A stretch of DNA of 64,000 nucleotides from Rhodobiaceae bacterium (GCA_021404525.1 JAAWWE010000004.1:186001-250000), one strand, 5' to 3'. Shown: positions 16,416-25,273, numbered from the stretch's first letter. Made by a program: numbers and translations. Notes: generated by a model not told the origin, from the letters alone.

Positions 16416-18888
16416 TCTCCCCATCGCCAGCGGAACCATTCGTAACATCAAGCATGCGATCAATTTCACTGATGAGCGCTCCAACCTCATACGGCTTGCT
16501 GACATAGCCATGCATGCCCGCATCTGCGAACCGTATTCTGTCCTTATCTAGGACATCGGCCGTGATGGCGATGATGGGGATCGTAGAGCCAGACGCACGA
16601 ATGGTTTTTGCAGCGGTGACCCCGTCCATCACAGGCATATGCACGTCCATCAACACGACATCGAATTCTTGATCTTCGACTGCCTCAACGGCTTCAGACC
16701 CGTTATTGACAATGGTGATGTCCATTTCAAGGATCTTGCCCAGTCGCCGTAAGAGCTCCTGATTGACGATGTTGTCCTCTGCCGCAAGTATTTTGATGCC
16801 ACCGCGGACCGTGGGTTTGGGCGCGGCGCGCCTCTTCGGTTCCACGGAGCGCGACTGCAAAATAGGAACGGGGAGTGTTACCCTGAAGCAGGTGCCAATG
16901 CCTTTGTCCGACGTCACAGTGATCTCGCCCTGCATCAGCTCGGCGAGGTTCTGGCAAATGGCGAGCCCGAGGCCGACGCCCTCCTGTTTGCGGGTGTAGG
17001 ATGGGTCGACCTGCTCAAATCGGTCAAATATGCGGTCCAGCTGATCTGAGGTCATGCCGGCGCCAGTGTCGGTAACGATGATGCATAGATCGCCCACGTC
17101 GGGGGGGCGAGAAAACTCGATTTTGATGCTGCCTGTTTCGGTGAACTTTATCGCATTGTCACCGAGATTGATGAGGATCTGTTGTATCCGAAGGGCGTCG
17201 CCGTAGATCATTGCCTCGCCGAACTCACTTTCAATCAGGAGCTCGAGGCCTTTCCCTTTTGCTTTCGGTCCTAACATGGTCTCCAGGCGCGTTATGAGAT
17301 CCTCCAGCCGGAATTCTTCAGGTGTAATGGAAAGCTTGCCGGCCGCGAGTTGCGATAGATCCAACAGGTCGTTCATGAGCTCAAGCGCCGCGTAGGCTGC
17401 CTGTTTGGCAAGATCAATGCACTCGACTTGCTCATCATCCAATGAGGACATTTCCAGCACAGAGAGCATGCCAAGCACACCGTTCAGCGGTGTGCGCATT
17501 TCGTGGCTCATGTTTGCGAGAAAAGCAGACTTGGTTTCACTGGCGGTCTCTGCTCTTTCCTTTGCCACCTCCAGTTCGTCCGACAGGACCTGAAGAGATT
17601 GTGCCTGTTTCTCAAACTGTCTGCTCAGTCTCTGAACCTTCACGATTTCAGCTTTGAGTTCGGCGTTTTGATCCGCGATCGTTTCCTGTTTGTTGATGTC
17701 GACGAGACAGATGGAAAGAATGTCAGCGATCGCAGAAAGGAAGTTCTCTTCCTGCGCGGCGCAGGCATTGCCTGCGTTTGTTTGGACGCTTCGTCTGAAC
17801 GCGAGGTATCCCAGTGTTTTGGCGTTGTGCAAGAGCGGAACGAGGATAAAGCTGTTGAGGTGGCTCGACTTTTCTGGTGCTGTGCAACAGATTTTCAGGT
17901 CTTCAAGTTCGTCTGTGGTGAAGCCTATTTGAGCTGTGACCTCAAACTCTTCATCGCAGTCCCTGGCAAGCAAAAGGGCTTGCGCGGATATGGCATAGCT
18001 CCAGGGATAGGTGGAGATTGAATTGAAGGTCTCTGCGAAGAAGAGTGCTGGTGTTTCGCCGCGGGAATATTTGTAGAGAATTTCCTTCAGCACGCTTTGC
18101 TGCTGGCTATAGCGTGACAGGCGTTCCTCACGCTCTTGCTGTTCAGTAATATCTAGTGCCGTGCCGAACACAGCGATGGGCATTCCATCGGCCCCCAGTG
18201 CGGCTTTGCCGGTCGTGCGAATGTGGCGGATCGTCCGGTTGGGCCTGATGATGCGGCCGGTGAAGTTGAAGCTCCGCCCGGTTTCAATGGCAGCAGCAAA
18301 GTTCGCCGCTACGCTTTTCTGATCCTCAGGGTGGTAGCATGCGATGGCGCTGTCGATTGTCAGACCAAAAAACTCCCGGCTGAGGCCGTGTATCTCAAAA
18401 AGTTGGTCGGTCCATTCAAGAGACCGTGAGTGCACGTCGATGCGCCAAAGGCCGACTCCATCCAACAAATCAATATTGCTGTAGAGCAGCTCCGCTCTGC
18501 GACGCTCCTCGCTCAGAGCGACCGCATCAGACTGGTCGGTGATGAGGCCGACATAGAATTTGTCTTTACTATTTGCCTTGAGGGCGAACACGGTGACGGT
18601 CACCGGAACGATTGTGCCGTCCTTTCGGCGTCCCCTCAGCGTTCGATTGGTCGCAAGTGCTCTGCCCTTCTCACCAACCGTGGATGTGTCGATGTAGGAC
18701 TGATGCGCATCGGCATCGTCTGGCGGCATGAGAATCGAGATGTTCTGTCCGAGGAGTTCTTCGTTCTCGTAGCCGAAGATGCTTTCTACCGCCGGATTCA
18801 CTGCGGCGATAATGCCTTTGCTGTCTATGGTGACAAACCCATCTGTCAGCGATGATGCAACTGCACTGAATGACGACGCGAGATCCAT
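16366..18888 (-). CDS. Hybrid sensor histidine kinase (PAS-PAS-GAF-HK-REC) with FixL-like PAS
   Basis: An 840-residue soluble kinase without membrane segments. Domains: PAS 1 (about 5-120), PAS 2 (about 130-250), a GAF-like region (about 260-400), coiled coil (about 400-455), phosphoacceptor His462 in [14 protein letters not shown], HATPase (NAIKF, DTGAGM, GVGLGL) and a receiver with Asp748 in [16 protein letters not shown] 1 resembles the FixL haem PAS ([19 protein letters not shown] then AHQSYI and [11 protein letters not shown]); His62 and Arg82 are 20 residues apart, as are the haem ligand His200 and Arg220 of Bradyrhizobium FixL. Haem binding is inference. The gene is convergent with, and overlaps, the Amt-kinase. 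Confidence 0.92.
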   Translation of the reverse strand: MDLASSFSAVASSLTDGFVTIDSKGIIAAVNPAVESIFGYENEELLGQNISILMPPDDADAHQSYIDTSTVGEKGRALATNRTLRGRRKDGTIVPVTVTVFALKANSKDKFYVGLITDQSDAVALSEERRRAELLYSNIDLLDGVGLWRIDVHSRSLEWTDQLFEIHGLSREFFGLTIDSAIACYHPEDQKSVAANFAAAIETGRSFNFTGRIIRPNRTIRHIRTTGKAALGADGMPIAVFGTALDITEQQEREERLSRYSQQQSVLKEILYKYSRGETPALFFAETFNSISTYPWSYAISAQALLLARDCDEEFEVTAQIGFTTDELEDLKICCTAPEKSSHLNSFILVPLLHNAKTLGYLAFRRSVQTNAGNACAAQEENFLSAIADILSICLVDINKQETIADQNAELKAEIVKVQRLSRQFEKQAQSLQVLSDELEVAKERAETASETKSAFLANMSHEMRTPLNGVLGMLSVLEMSSLDDEQVECIDLAKQAAYAALELMNDLLDLSQLAAGKLSITPEEFRLEDLITRLETMLGPKAKGKGLELLIESEFGEAMIYGDALRIQQILINLGDNAIKFTETGSIKIEFSRPPDVGDLCIIVTDTGAGMTSDQLDRIFDRFEQVDPSYTRKQEGVGLGLAICQNLAELMQGEITVTSDKGIGTCFRVTLPVPILQSRSVEPKRRAAPKPTVRGGIKILAAEDNIVNQELLRRLGKILEMDITIVNNGSEAVEAVEDQEFDVVLMDVHMPVMDGVTAAKTIRASGSTIPIIAITADVLDKDRIRFADAGMHGYVSKPYEVGALISEIDRMLDVTNGSAGDGEITPQQAAQVDHAAGAT

Positions 18889-19087
18889 GATCTACCTCAT
18901 AGAATACCAATCGCCACCGCTGGGCAGTTTGGCAGACTAGGGGTTTCACTATTGTTAACTGGATGACCGCCTTCGCTTCATCATGCTGATGATATGTGGG
19001 ACTTTGTCCTGTTTCTCGCTTGGCACTCGAGGCCAAGATCACTAGTCTGCGCCCAATTCTTTCTACCCTTTGTCCGGAGATTTTCGT

Positions 19088-19975
19088 ATGTCCTCTGCCG
19101 CCCGTCCACGCCGATCTGTCCTCTATATGCCAGGATCAAATGCGCGGGCGCTAGAGAAGGCGCGCTCCATACCAGCCGACGCACTTATCCTTGATTTGGA
19201 GGATGCTGTGGCGCCGGATGCCAAAGCTGAGGCCCGCGCCCAGGTCTGTGCCGCAGTGAAAGAAGGTGGCTATGGAAAGCGGGAGATCATTATTCGGGTC
19301 AATGGTCTCTCTACGGAATGGGGCGGGGCGGATATTGAGGCCGCGGTCGCTGCCGGGCCGGATGCCATTCTTGTTCCCAAGATCAGCTCTGCAGAGGATG
19401 TGCGAGCAGCCTCGGCGCTCTTGGACCAGGCGGGTGCCGGTGCAGGTCTGCAATTGTGGGCTATGATGGAAACCCCTTTGGCGATGCTGCAGGCACAGTC
19501 AATTGCGGCGACAGCTTCGGAGACGCGGATGACGGTCTGGGTCATGGGCACGAATGATATTGCCAAGGAACTCCGCTGTGCACACACCCCAGACCGGTTA
19601 CCCATGGTGACGTCGCTGGGTCTTTGCATGCTGGCTGCCCGGGCTTACGGGATCACCCTGCTTGATGGCGTTTATAACGACATCAAGAACGAGAGTGGTT
19701 TTGCGGCGATTTGCGAACAGGGCCGGGATTTGGGGCTTGATGGCAAGACCTTGATCCATCCGAGCCAGGTGGGGCCTTGCAACACGATCTTTTCTCCTGA
19801 TGAGGCAGAGGTCGCCTTCTCACGGCAGGTCATTGAAGCATTCAAACAGCCTGAAAACTCAGGCAAGGGAGTGATCAAGGTGGATGGCAAGATGGTTGAG
19901 CTGCTGCATGCTGAGATCGCTGAACGTGTTGTCTCTATTGCGGACGCGATCGCTGAGCTGGAAGCCGCTGGCTGA
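19088..19975 (+). CDS. CitE-like CoA-ester lyase, probable (3S)-malyl-CoA thioesterase/lyase (Mcl2-like)
   Basis: A 295-residue TIM-barrel of the HpcH/HpaI-CitE family acting on CoA thioesters. Seen: RSVLYMPGSNARALEKA, LILDLEDAVAPDAK with the Mg-binding acidic residues, IIRVNG, VPKISS and WAMMETPLAML with the conserved Glu, and DGKTLIHPSQ. Length and the VMGTNDIAKEL and DGVYND segments fit the malyl-CoA thioesterase (Mcl2) branch of the ethylmalonyl-CoA pathway better than the longer Mcl1 lyases; this is from memory of the family. Association with mesaconyl-CoA hydratase downstream supports that pathway. CCGGAGA precedes ATG 19088. Confidence 0.8.
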   Translation: MSSAARPRRSVLYMPGSNARALEKARSIPADALILDLEDAVAPDAKAEARAQVCAAVKEGGYGKREIIIRVNGLSTEWGGADIEAAVAAGPDAILVPKISSAEDVRAASALLDQAGAGAGLQLWAMMETPLAMLQAQSIAATASETRMTVWVMGTNDIAKELRCAHTPDRLPMVTSLGLCMLAARAYGITLLDGVYNDIKNESGFAAICEQGRDLGLDGKTLIHPSQVGPCNTIFSPDEAEVAFSRQVIEAFKQPENSGKGVIKVDGKMVELLHAEIAERVVSIADAIAELEAAG

Positions 19976-20039
19976 ATCGAATTGTTCATGGTACGTTCTC
20001 TTTTGATGCGATGAGGCATCGATCGAGGGGAGCGCCATC

Positions 20040-20555
20040 ATGGGTGAGCCGAAGAAACCAAGTGCCGAAGATTATGTAATCCGGACAGCTGAGCTGAAGC
20101 CCGCGGAGATCTATTCTTTTACCCATCCGCTCAATCCCAATTCGGCAATTTCCTTTGTGCCGCTGTCAGACCGCGTAGGGATGCGGCGCGCGCAGCTGGG
20201 ACTTGGGCGCATTCCGCCGGGGCGCGAAAGTTTTGTGCCTCATTCCCACAGTGCCCAGGAAGAGTTTGTCTATATTCTTGAAGGCAATGGCGAGATGGAG
20301 ATTGACGGGCAGCGGGTTGCTGTTGGACCAGGCGATTATGTCGGCTTTCCGATCGATGGCGCGGTGCACCAGCTCTACAATACGGGTGAGGCGGATCTTG
20401 TTTATCTGATGGGGGGCGAGCGCACACCGACGGACATGTCGCGTTTCCCGACAATCGGGAAAATTGGGGTCTGGGCTGAGGGGACGATGCGCTACGTCGA
20501 TGAAAATGCGGCCCAGCAGTTTTCACCCGAGGACTTTGTCGAACCGCAAGGGTAG
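20040..20555 (+). CDS. Cupin-domain protein
   Basis: A 171-residue single-cupin protein. Motif 1 is PHSHSAQEEFVYILEGNGEM with two His and a Glu metal-ligand positions; motif 2 is PGDYVGFPIDGAVHQLYN with the last His. The C-terminus (RFPTIGKIGVWAEG) matches uncharacterised cupins of sugar/epimerase-like type. It sits between two ethylmalonyl-CoA-pathway genes in the same direction with a GAGGGGAGC ribosome site, suggesting a shared transcript; its substrate is unknown. Confidence 0.8.
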   Translation: MGEPKKPSAEDYVIRTAELKPAEIYSFTHPLNPNSAISFVPLSDRVGMRRAQLGLGRIPPGRESFVPHSHSAQEEFVYILEGNGEMEIDGQRVAVGPGDYVGFPIDGAVHQLYNTGEADLVYLMGGERTPTDMSRFPTIGKIGVWAEGTMRYVDENAAQQFSPEDFVEPQG

Positions 20556-20657
20556 AGGCGCTGAGCAGGTCTGCTACCTCCCGTTGGGCATGTACAGTCC
20601 TGTTGCAGGCTGATATAGGCTGCACCCAATGGTGAGCAGTTTAAAGGCAGATCAGCG

Positions 20658-21707
20658 ATGAGCGATAAAACGGGTTCGGGCAATTTTTTTGAGGACTTCA
20701 GCGTCGGGCAGGTGTTGACCCATGCTACGCCACGAACGATCACTGCCGGGGATGTCTCTGTTTATAACAGCCTCTTTCCCATGCGGTTTGCGCTCCAATC
20801 GTCTGACGTATTTGCACAGCAGGTCGGGTATGACCAAGCTCCTGTCGACGACATGCTGGCCTTTCACTTCGTGTTCGGCAAAACAGTCCCGGATATTTCT
20901 TTGAATGCTGTGGCGAACCTGGGCTATGCGGATTGTCGTTTTCTGAAGCCGGTTTTCCCAGGCGACACCATCACCACCGTCTCGAAGGTGATTGGACTTA
21001 AGGAAAACTCGAACGGCAAGACCGGTGTTGTCTATGTCCGCTCGACCGGGTCGAACCAGACTGGCGACAATGTGCTCGACTATGTGCGCTGGGTGATGGT
21101 GCGCAAGCGGGATGACGCCTCGCCAGCGCCTGAGGAAGATGTGCCGACTTTGCCAAAGGTGGTGGAGCCGAAGCATTTCGTTCTGCCTCCTGCAAACGGC
21201 TTTTCTGAGCTTGATCCCCAATTGTCGGGATCGTTCCATCGGTGGGGTGACTATCAGGTGGGGGAAAAAATCGATCATGTGGATGGTGTGACCATCGAAG
21301 AATCTGAGCACATGATGGCGACGCGTCTCTATCAGAACACAGCGAAGGTTCATTTCAACCAGTTCACCGAAGGCCAGGGCCGATTTGGGCGTCGCCTTAT
21401 GTATGGTGGCCATGTCATCTCCATGGCCCGCGCGCTCACCTTTAACGGATTGGGCAATGCGTTTCTTGTTGCGGCGATTAATGGCGGACGTCATGTGGCG
21501 CCGTGCTTTGGCGGTGACACGGTTTTTGCCTGGTCAGAAGTTCTGGACAGCGTCGAGCTTGATGGCCGGTCGGACCTAGGAGCGCTGCGGTTGCGGACCA
21601 TTGCGACGAAGGACTTGCCCTGCAGCTCATTTCCCGGTCCGGCGGACAAGGGATATGATGAGGGTGTGGTCTTAGACCTTGATTATTGGGTGCTGATGCC
21701 GCGTTAG
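20658..21707 (+). CDS. mch: Mesaconyl-CoA hydratase (beta-methylmalyl-CoA dehydratase), MaoC family
   Basis: A 349-residue double hot-dog protein. It reversibly hydrates mesaconyl-CoA to beta-methylmalyl-CoA in the ethylmalonyl-CoA pathway of acetate assimilation. Strong family blocks: FFEDFSVGQVLTHATPRTIT, SSDVFAQQVGY, DDMLAFHFVFGKTVPDISL and NAVANLGYADCRFL, then GLKENSNGKTGVVYVRSTGS. The second half repeats the fold (GQGRFGRRLMYGGHVISMAR). The presence of this gene predicts that the organism lacks or supplements the glyoxylate shunt; the other pathway genes (ccr, ecm, mcd) are not in this window. Confidence 0.92.
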   Translation: MSDKTGSGNFFEDFSVGQVLTHATPRTITAGDVSVYNSLFPMRFALQSSDVFAQQVGYDQAPVDDMLAFHFVFGKTVPDISLNAVANLGYADCRFLKPVFPGDTITTVSKVIGLKENSNGKTGVVYVRSTGSNQTGDNVLDYVRWVMVRKRDDASPAPEEDVPTLPKVVEPKHFVLPPANGFSELDPQLSGSFHRWGDYQVGEKIDHVDGVTIEESEHMMATRLYQNTAKVHFNQFTEGQGRFGRRLMYGGHVISMARALTFNGLGNAFLVAAINGGRHVAPCFGGDTVFAWSEVLDSVELDGRSDLGALRLRTIATKDLPCSSFPGPADKGYDEGVVLDLDYWVLMPR

Positions 21708-21732
21708 ACTGAAATCGTTTCTGCGAGGGTTT

Positions 21733-22641
21733 ATGGGGCGTCTTATTGGGGTTGGCGGTGCACTGGTTGTTGTGGCCGTCATCGGCCTATTTCTCGGGTT
21801 TGGGGCCTATTTTGTCGAAGATAGTGAAGCGCCGAACGCAGCTGCCCCTGCTGAGCCGCTCTCTGCGACCCCGCTTTCTGTAACCATTGATCCTGCCTGC
21901 CTCTGGCCGGTCTTAGACACCTCCTTTTCGCCGGATGCCCCTCCCGCTCCGTCCCAAATTCCCCTTCAAGATTGCGCCCCAGACGACGCTGAAACTGAGG
22001 TCGACGGAGACTGGATTAGAGTATTACTCCAAAAAGGAGACCCGGGAGACAGGGATTTCGAACGTCGATTCTCAGGGGTGCGGATGGCACAAGCTTCTGA
22101 AGATGGGCGGTTCGCCCTGGAAGCTTATGATAATTGGGGTGGATCGGGCGTTTTCAGCTCCCTGATTGTAGGAACCCTGACCGCCCAGGGGGCGGAGCTT
22201 TCGGACATTCAGGTTCATGCCTTTGGTGACCGCTGCAATGGCGGTCTCGCGGGAACGCGGTTGGCCCCGGATGGCCGTCTATCGGCCAATGCCAACATGA
22301 CGCCTTGGGATATTTTGATCGTGCCGCTCGCTGATCTGGCGTTTGAAGCTCAGTGGGAGGCCGCGAAACAACGGTTTGGGGCAGCTTTTGGCAAGGCTCC
22401 CTCCTGCGCAATCTGTTGTAGCGCCGTTACCCATGAGTATGAGGTGACCGCTGATGGGGCGTTGAGTTCCCTTGGTTTTCGCTACAATGGCGCGGGTGAG
22501 GCTTCTTCAGACGATCCGCTGACGCTCTGTCTTGAGCAATCCGTCCAAAAGGCGGCGGGGGATGACGGATTGGTTCGCAGCGGGGAACGGGAGGCGCTGA
22601 ATAGATTGATTGATGCCTGCGCCCGGAATTCCCGCAATTAG
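21733..22641 (+). CDS. Membrane-anchored secreted protein of unknown function
   Basis: A 302-residue protein with an N-terminal membrane anchor (VGGALVVVAVIGLFLGFGAYF) and a Pro/Ala-rich linker, then an exported domain. Eight cysteines occur in the exported part, including a SCAICCS cluster and single Cys in DPACLW, LQDCAPD, GDRCNG, LTLCLEQ and DACARN, suggesting disulfides. No catalytic motif or family was recognised. GCGAGGG precedes ATG 21733, and only 25 bp separate it from mch, so co-transcription is possible. A TTAGAG palindrome overlaps its stop codon. Confidence 0.6.
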   Translation: MGRLIGVGGALVVVAVIGLFLGFGAYFVEDSEAPNAAAPAEPLSATPLSVTIDPACLWPVLDTSFSPDAPPAPSQIPLQDCAPDDAETEVDGDWIRVLLQKGDPGDRDFERRFSGVRMAQASEDGRFALEAYDNWGGSGVFSSLIVGTLTAQGAELSDIQVHAFGDRCNGGLAGTRLAPDGRLSANANMTPWDILIVPLADLAFEAQWEAAKQRFGAAFGKAPSCAICCSAVTHEYEVTADGALSSLGFRYNGAGEASSDDPLTLCLEQSVQKAAGDDGLVRSGEREALNRLIDACARNSRN

Positions 22642-22654
22642 AGCAATACTCTAA
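22638..22654. promoter_or_regulatory. Operator-like palindrome, site 1
   Basis: TTAGAGCAATACTCTAA is a near-perfect 17-bp palindrome overlapping the stop codon of the upstream gene, in the gap between convergent genes. Its core GAGCAATACTC recurs (reverse strand) at 23312-23328 beside the tetR start. Confidence 0.55.
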
Positions 22655-22724
22655 TATAAAGTCGGTTTAACTGCAGATAATTGGCTTTAGCCGGGCGCTC
22701 TTGAGGCCCCTTGGGCTGATATTG

Positions 22725-23309
22725 CTATGAAAGCAAGGCTTTCTGGGCGAGTTTCACGAGGTTTTCTATGTTCTCGCTAGGGGGGACTTTCGATTGCCCT
22801 GCTAGCCAGGCCCGGCACATGACCTGGGTCGGTCCCACAAGAGTTGCCAGAATTAGAGCAAGGCTCCAATTCTGGAGAAGATGTTTGTCTTCGAGGTTGC
22901 TCTTCCACTCAGCCAACGCCATCCCGAAGGTTCTGTTCTCAGCCCTGATCTTTTTAAGAGCATCATCGCTCCAGCTTGGATGATGGCCGTTAAAGAGGAT
23001 GCGGGCTCCGTCTGGATCTCTTTCAATCCATAGATTGTGGGCACGAATGAAGGCCTCAATGCCTTCGGCGGCCTGGTGCGTGGGCGACAGTTTTTCGGCG
23101 ATTTCAGCCTGATAGGTGCGCACCAGGGTTACAAAGACAGCGACTGCGATGCCTTCCTTGTTTTCAAAATGATGAAAGAGACTGCCATTGGACATGCCTG
23201 CAGCCTGCCGAATTTCGGCAGTTGAAACAGCATCATATCCGCGCTCTGAAAAGAGCCTCTTTGCTGCGGCGACACCGGCAAGATAGGTTTTGCTTTCCTT
23301 TTGAGCCAT
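22725..23309 (-). CDS. TetR/AcrR-family transcriptional regulator
   Basis: A 194-residue regulator. The N-terminal helix-turn-helix reads AAKRLFSERGYDAVSTAEIR then QAAGMSNGSLFHHFENKEGI, typical TetR; the C-terminal domain (from about 60) is helical with a WSLALILATLVGPTQ segment that may line a ligand pocket. It is downstream of and probably co-transcribed with the serine hydrolase gene (47-bp gap). A 17-bp operator-like palindrome lies 3-19 bp upstream of its ATG and related sites occur at 22638 and 22853, which suggests autoregulation. The inducer is unknown. Confidence 0.9.
   Translation of the reverse strand: MAQKESKTYLAGVAAAKRLFSERGYDAVSTAEIRQAAGMSNGSLFHHFENKEGIAVAVFVTLVRTYQAEIAEKLSPTHQAAEGIEAFIRAHNLWIERDPDGARILFNGHHPSWSDDALKKIRAENRTFGMALAEWKSNLEDKHLLQNWSLALILATLVGPTQVMCRAWLAGQSKVPPSENIENLVKLAQKALLS
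22847..22875. promoter_or_regulatory. 29-bp palindrome within tetR containing operator-like site 2
   Basis: CCAGAATT (22847-22854) is matched by AATTCTGG (22868-22875), and the centre GAGC/GCTC continues the symmetry, 12 of 14 base pairs matching. Its middle, TTAGAGCAAGGCTCCAA (22853-22869), aligns with the sites at 22638 and 23312. It lies inside the coding region for the C-terminal domain. Confidence 0.45.
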
Positions 23310-23311
23310 CT

Positions 23312-23328
23312 ATGGAGTATTGCTCCAA
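23312..23328 (-). promoter_or_regulatory. Operator-like palindrome, site 3, upstream of tetR
   Basis: On the minus strand TTGGAGCAATACTCCAT, 17 bp, ending 3 bases before the tetR ATG. It shares TT-R-GAGCAA-K-R-CTC-Y-A with sites 1 and 2. Position and symmetry are those of an autoregulatory TetR operator. Confidence 0.6.
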
Positions 23329-23356
23329 ATCTGGCGGATGGCAAGTAAGGTGGTCC

Positions 23357-24205
23357 TCAGGTTAGCCCGAACTTCTTGGCCAATGTTTGCATCTGCATAT
23401 AGGCGGCATCCTCGGGGCCGTCATAAGGCAAGAAACAGCTGACGGTGCGCCTGGTGCCTGGAAAGTGAAAGCAAGACGTGCTGAAGCCTGGGCCGCTGCC
23501 ATTATGTCCATAATTCGTGCCGCTCAAATCTCCCATGACCCCCAGACCGTAGGCAGCGTTTGGGTAGAGCGGGCCTGCATTGGGCACTGCGACGAGCGTC
23601 TTGTTTAGTCTTGATACGAGATTTGACGCCATAAAACGTGCCGTATCGCGGGCATTGCCGCAAACCAGGCCGTGCCAGACCCACCCGGCCTGATAGGTTG
23701 GGAGCCTGTCGGAAAACAGTCCGCTGGCGACATGCAGCGATGGCGCGTTGAAACGAGAGGCAATCTGTTCTTGAACCAGGGAGGCGAACTCTTTTCCGCT
23801 TTCAAGTTCACACACTCTTTTCAGCACCCAAAAACCTGGATTTGAGTAGGCCCAGCCCTCTCCGGGTTCAAAAAGAAGAGGCTGACAAAGTGTCTGATCG
23901 GCATATTGCCGGTCGTTCCAGGGATCGTCTCCCGCCGCCACCGCAGTCTGGTAAGCTGCCAGGCCACCATAATCTGTGAGCCCCGACGTATGGGTGAGCA
24001 GTTGAAAAATGCTGATCTCGCCTCCGCGTGGCAGCCAGTTTTTGTCTAGCCAGTCCCCGGCGGCGCGCCTTAGATCTGAGACAAGATCGACGACAAGAAC
24101 GGCGATCATTGTCTTGGTGATCGAGTATAGCGGGGTAGCCGTCTCAGAATTCTCGGAATGGAGTACCACTCCATTTTGATCCAGAATGCAAACAGCACGG
24201 TTCAT
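23357..24205 (-). CDS. Serine hydrolase of the beta-lactamase/DD-peptidase fold
   Basis: A 282-residue protein of the class C beta-lactamase/esterase superfamily. The SxxK motif is Ser28-Ile-Thr-Lys31 (YSITKTMIAVLV), the Tyr motif is YSNPGFWVLK and LLTHTSGLTDYGG is the family LLxHTSGL block; a C-terminal HNGSGPGF supplies the third motif. Only 27 residues precede the SxxK serine, shorter than usual (often 50-70), and no signal peptide is seen, so it may be cytoplasmic or N-terminally shortened. ATG 24205 is preceded by GAGG; GTG 24208 is alternative. An esterase or peptidase activity is as likely as beta-lactam hydrolysis. Confidence 0.8.
   Translation of the reverse strand: MNRAVCILDQNGVVLHSENSETATPLYSITKTMIAVLVVDLVSDLRRAAGDWLDKNWLPRGGEISIFQLLTHTSGLTDYGGLAAYQTAVAAGDDPWNDRQYADQTLCQPLLFEPGEGWAYSNPGFWVLKRVCELESGKEFASLVQEQIASRFNAPSLHVASGLFSDRLPTYQAGWVWHGLVCGNARDTARFMASNLVSRLNKTLVAVPNAGPLYPNAAYGLGVMGDLSGTNYGHNGSGPGFSTSCFHFPGTRRTVSCFLPYDGPEDAAYMQMQTLAKKFGLT
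24159..24173. promoter_or_regulatory. Variant operator-like palindrome near serine hydrolase start
   Basis: TGGAGTACCACTCCA is a palindrome (TGGAGT/ACTCCA around three bases) within codons 11-16 of the serine hydrolase gene. It resembles TGGAGTATTGCTCCA at 23313-23327 but differs in the centre, so membership in the same site family is uncertain. Confidence 0.3.
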
Positions 24206-24451
24206 CACCTCACCATTCCTGTTTTGCGCGGTTCCCTCAAGTCCATATCCTGTCTTTTGGACCTTACGTTGGGTCAGACCATAGCTTCCTGCGAGACACT
24301 CTCAAAAATTACGGAAAAGTGCCAAAAACCGGCTCCAAGTGAGGCCTTGTTATTTGCCATGTTCCCCTGTCTTCGCTAAACACGGGGCCTATATTCCCAA
24401 CGGTGACGCACCCGGCAGAGGGGCCGGACGCCACCTATCAAGGACAGAACC

Positions 24452-24868
24452 ATGGCAGAAACGTCTGTAAAGACACCTGGGCGCGCCCGGCCGCTGTCGC
24501 CCCATCTGGGGATCTACCGGCCTATGCTCACAATGATGATGTCGATCGTGCATCGCATCACCGGCGGCGCTCTCTATTTCGGCACACTTCTTCTGGCCTG
24601 GTGGCTTATTGCCGCCGCAACAGGGCCTGAAGCCTATGGCGCCTTCATGGATGTTGCGACGTCGTGGTTCGGAAGATTGGTTCTCTTTGGATATACCTGG
24701 GCGCTGATCCACCATCTGCTGGGGGGCATTCGCCACTTCATCTGGGATCTGGGCAAGGGCTTTGAGCTCGGCACGGTGGAATGGATGGCGCGTTTGTCGC
24801 TTGCGGGTTCCATCATTTTGACACTGATCGTTTGGGCGGTGGCCTATGCGATGGCAGGAGGGTTCTGA
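24452..24868 (+). CDS. sdhC: Succinate dehydrogenase cytochrome b556 subunit
   Basis: The 138-residue membrane anchor of complex II. RPLSPHLGIYRPMLTMMMSI then HRITGG is the family signature and the haem-ligand region is IHHLLGGIRHFIWD; three membrane helices are visible. It carries electrons with SdhD to ubiquinone. AAGGACAG precedes ATG 24452. First gene of sdhCDAB; sdhD follows at once. Confidence 0.95.
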   Translation: MAETSVKTPGRARPLSPHLGIYRPMLTMMMSIVHRITGGALYFGTLLLAWWLIAAATGPEAYGAFMDVATSWFGRLVLFGYTWALIHHLLGGIRHFIWDLGKGFELGTVEWMARLSLAGSIILTLIVWAVAYAMAGGF

Positions 24869-24869
24869 G

Positions 24870-25253
24870 ATGGCTGATATGCGCACCCCTCTTTCCCGCG
24901 TTCGCGGTCACGGATCAGCAAAATCCGGCACGGATCATTTCTGGCTTCAGCGCCTGACGGCTGTCGCCAATGTGCCGCTGGTAATTTTCGCCCTCGCATC
25001 GGTTGTCGCCCTGGTCGGCGCTGACTATGCGACAGTGAAAGCCTATCTTTCCATGCCGGTTGTTTCGATCCTCTTTCTGCTCCTCATTCTGTCGGGCGTC
25101 TATCACATGCGCATCGGCATGAAAGAGATCATCGAGGATTACGTGCATGGCGAGGGCATGAAGCTGCTCTCCATCATCGGCAATAACTTTTTCGCGGCAG
25201 TGGTCGGCCTCGCCTGCATTTATGCAGTGCTGAAGCTCGGCTTTGGCAGCTGA
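24870..25253 (+). CDS. sdhD: Succinate dehydrogenase membrane anchor subunit
   Basis: The 127-residue second anchor subunit of complex II with three membrane helices. GSAKSGTDHFWLQRLTAVAN carries the conserved Arg near the quinone site and LSGVYHMRIGMKEIIEDYVH holds the haem-side His. AGGAGGG at 24857-24863, inside the end of sdhC, positions ATG 24870; the stop of sdhC is one base upstream, so translation is coupled. Confidence 0.95.
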   Translation: MADMRTPLSRVRGHGSAKSGTDHFWLQRLTAVANVPLVIFALASVVALVGADYATVKAYLSMPVVSILFLLLILSGVYHMRIGMKEIIEDYVHGEGMKLLSIIGNNFFAAVVGLACIYAVLKLGFGS

Positions 25254-25273
25254 CCCACCAGTAGGAGATGGCG

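Noticed and set aside
22725-24205. Acquired beta-lactamase resistance module
   Set aside because: The serine hydrolase lacks an evident signal peptide and mobile flanks; the fold covers many esterases and peptidases.
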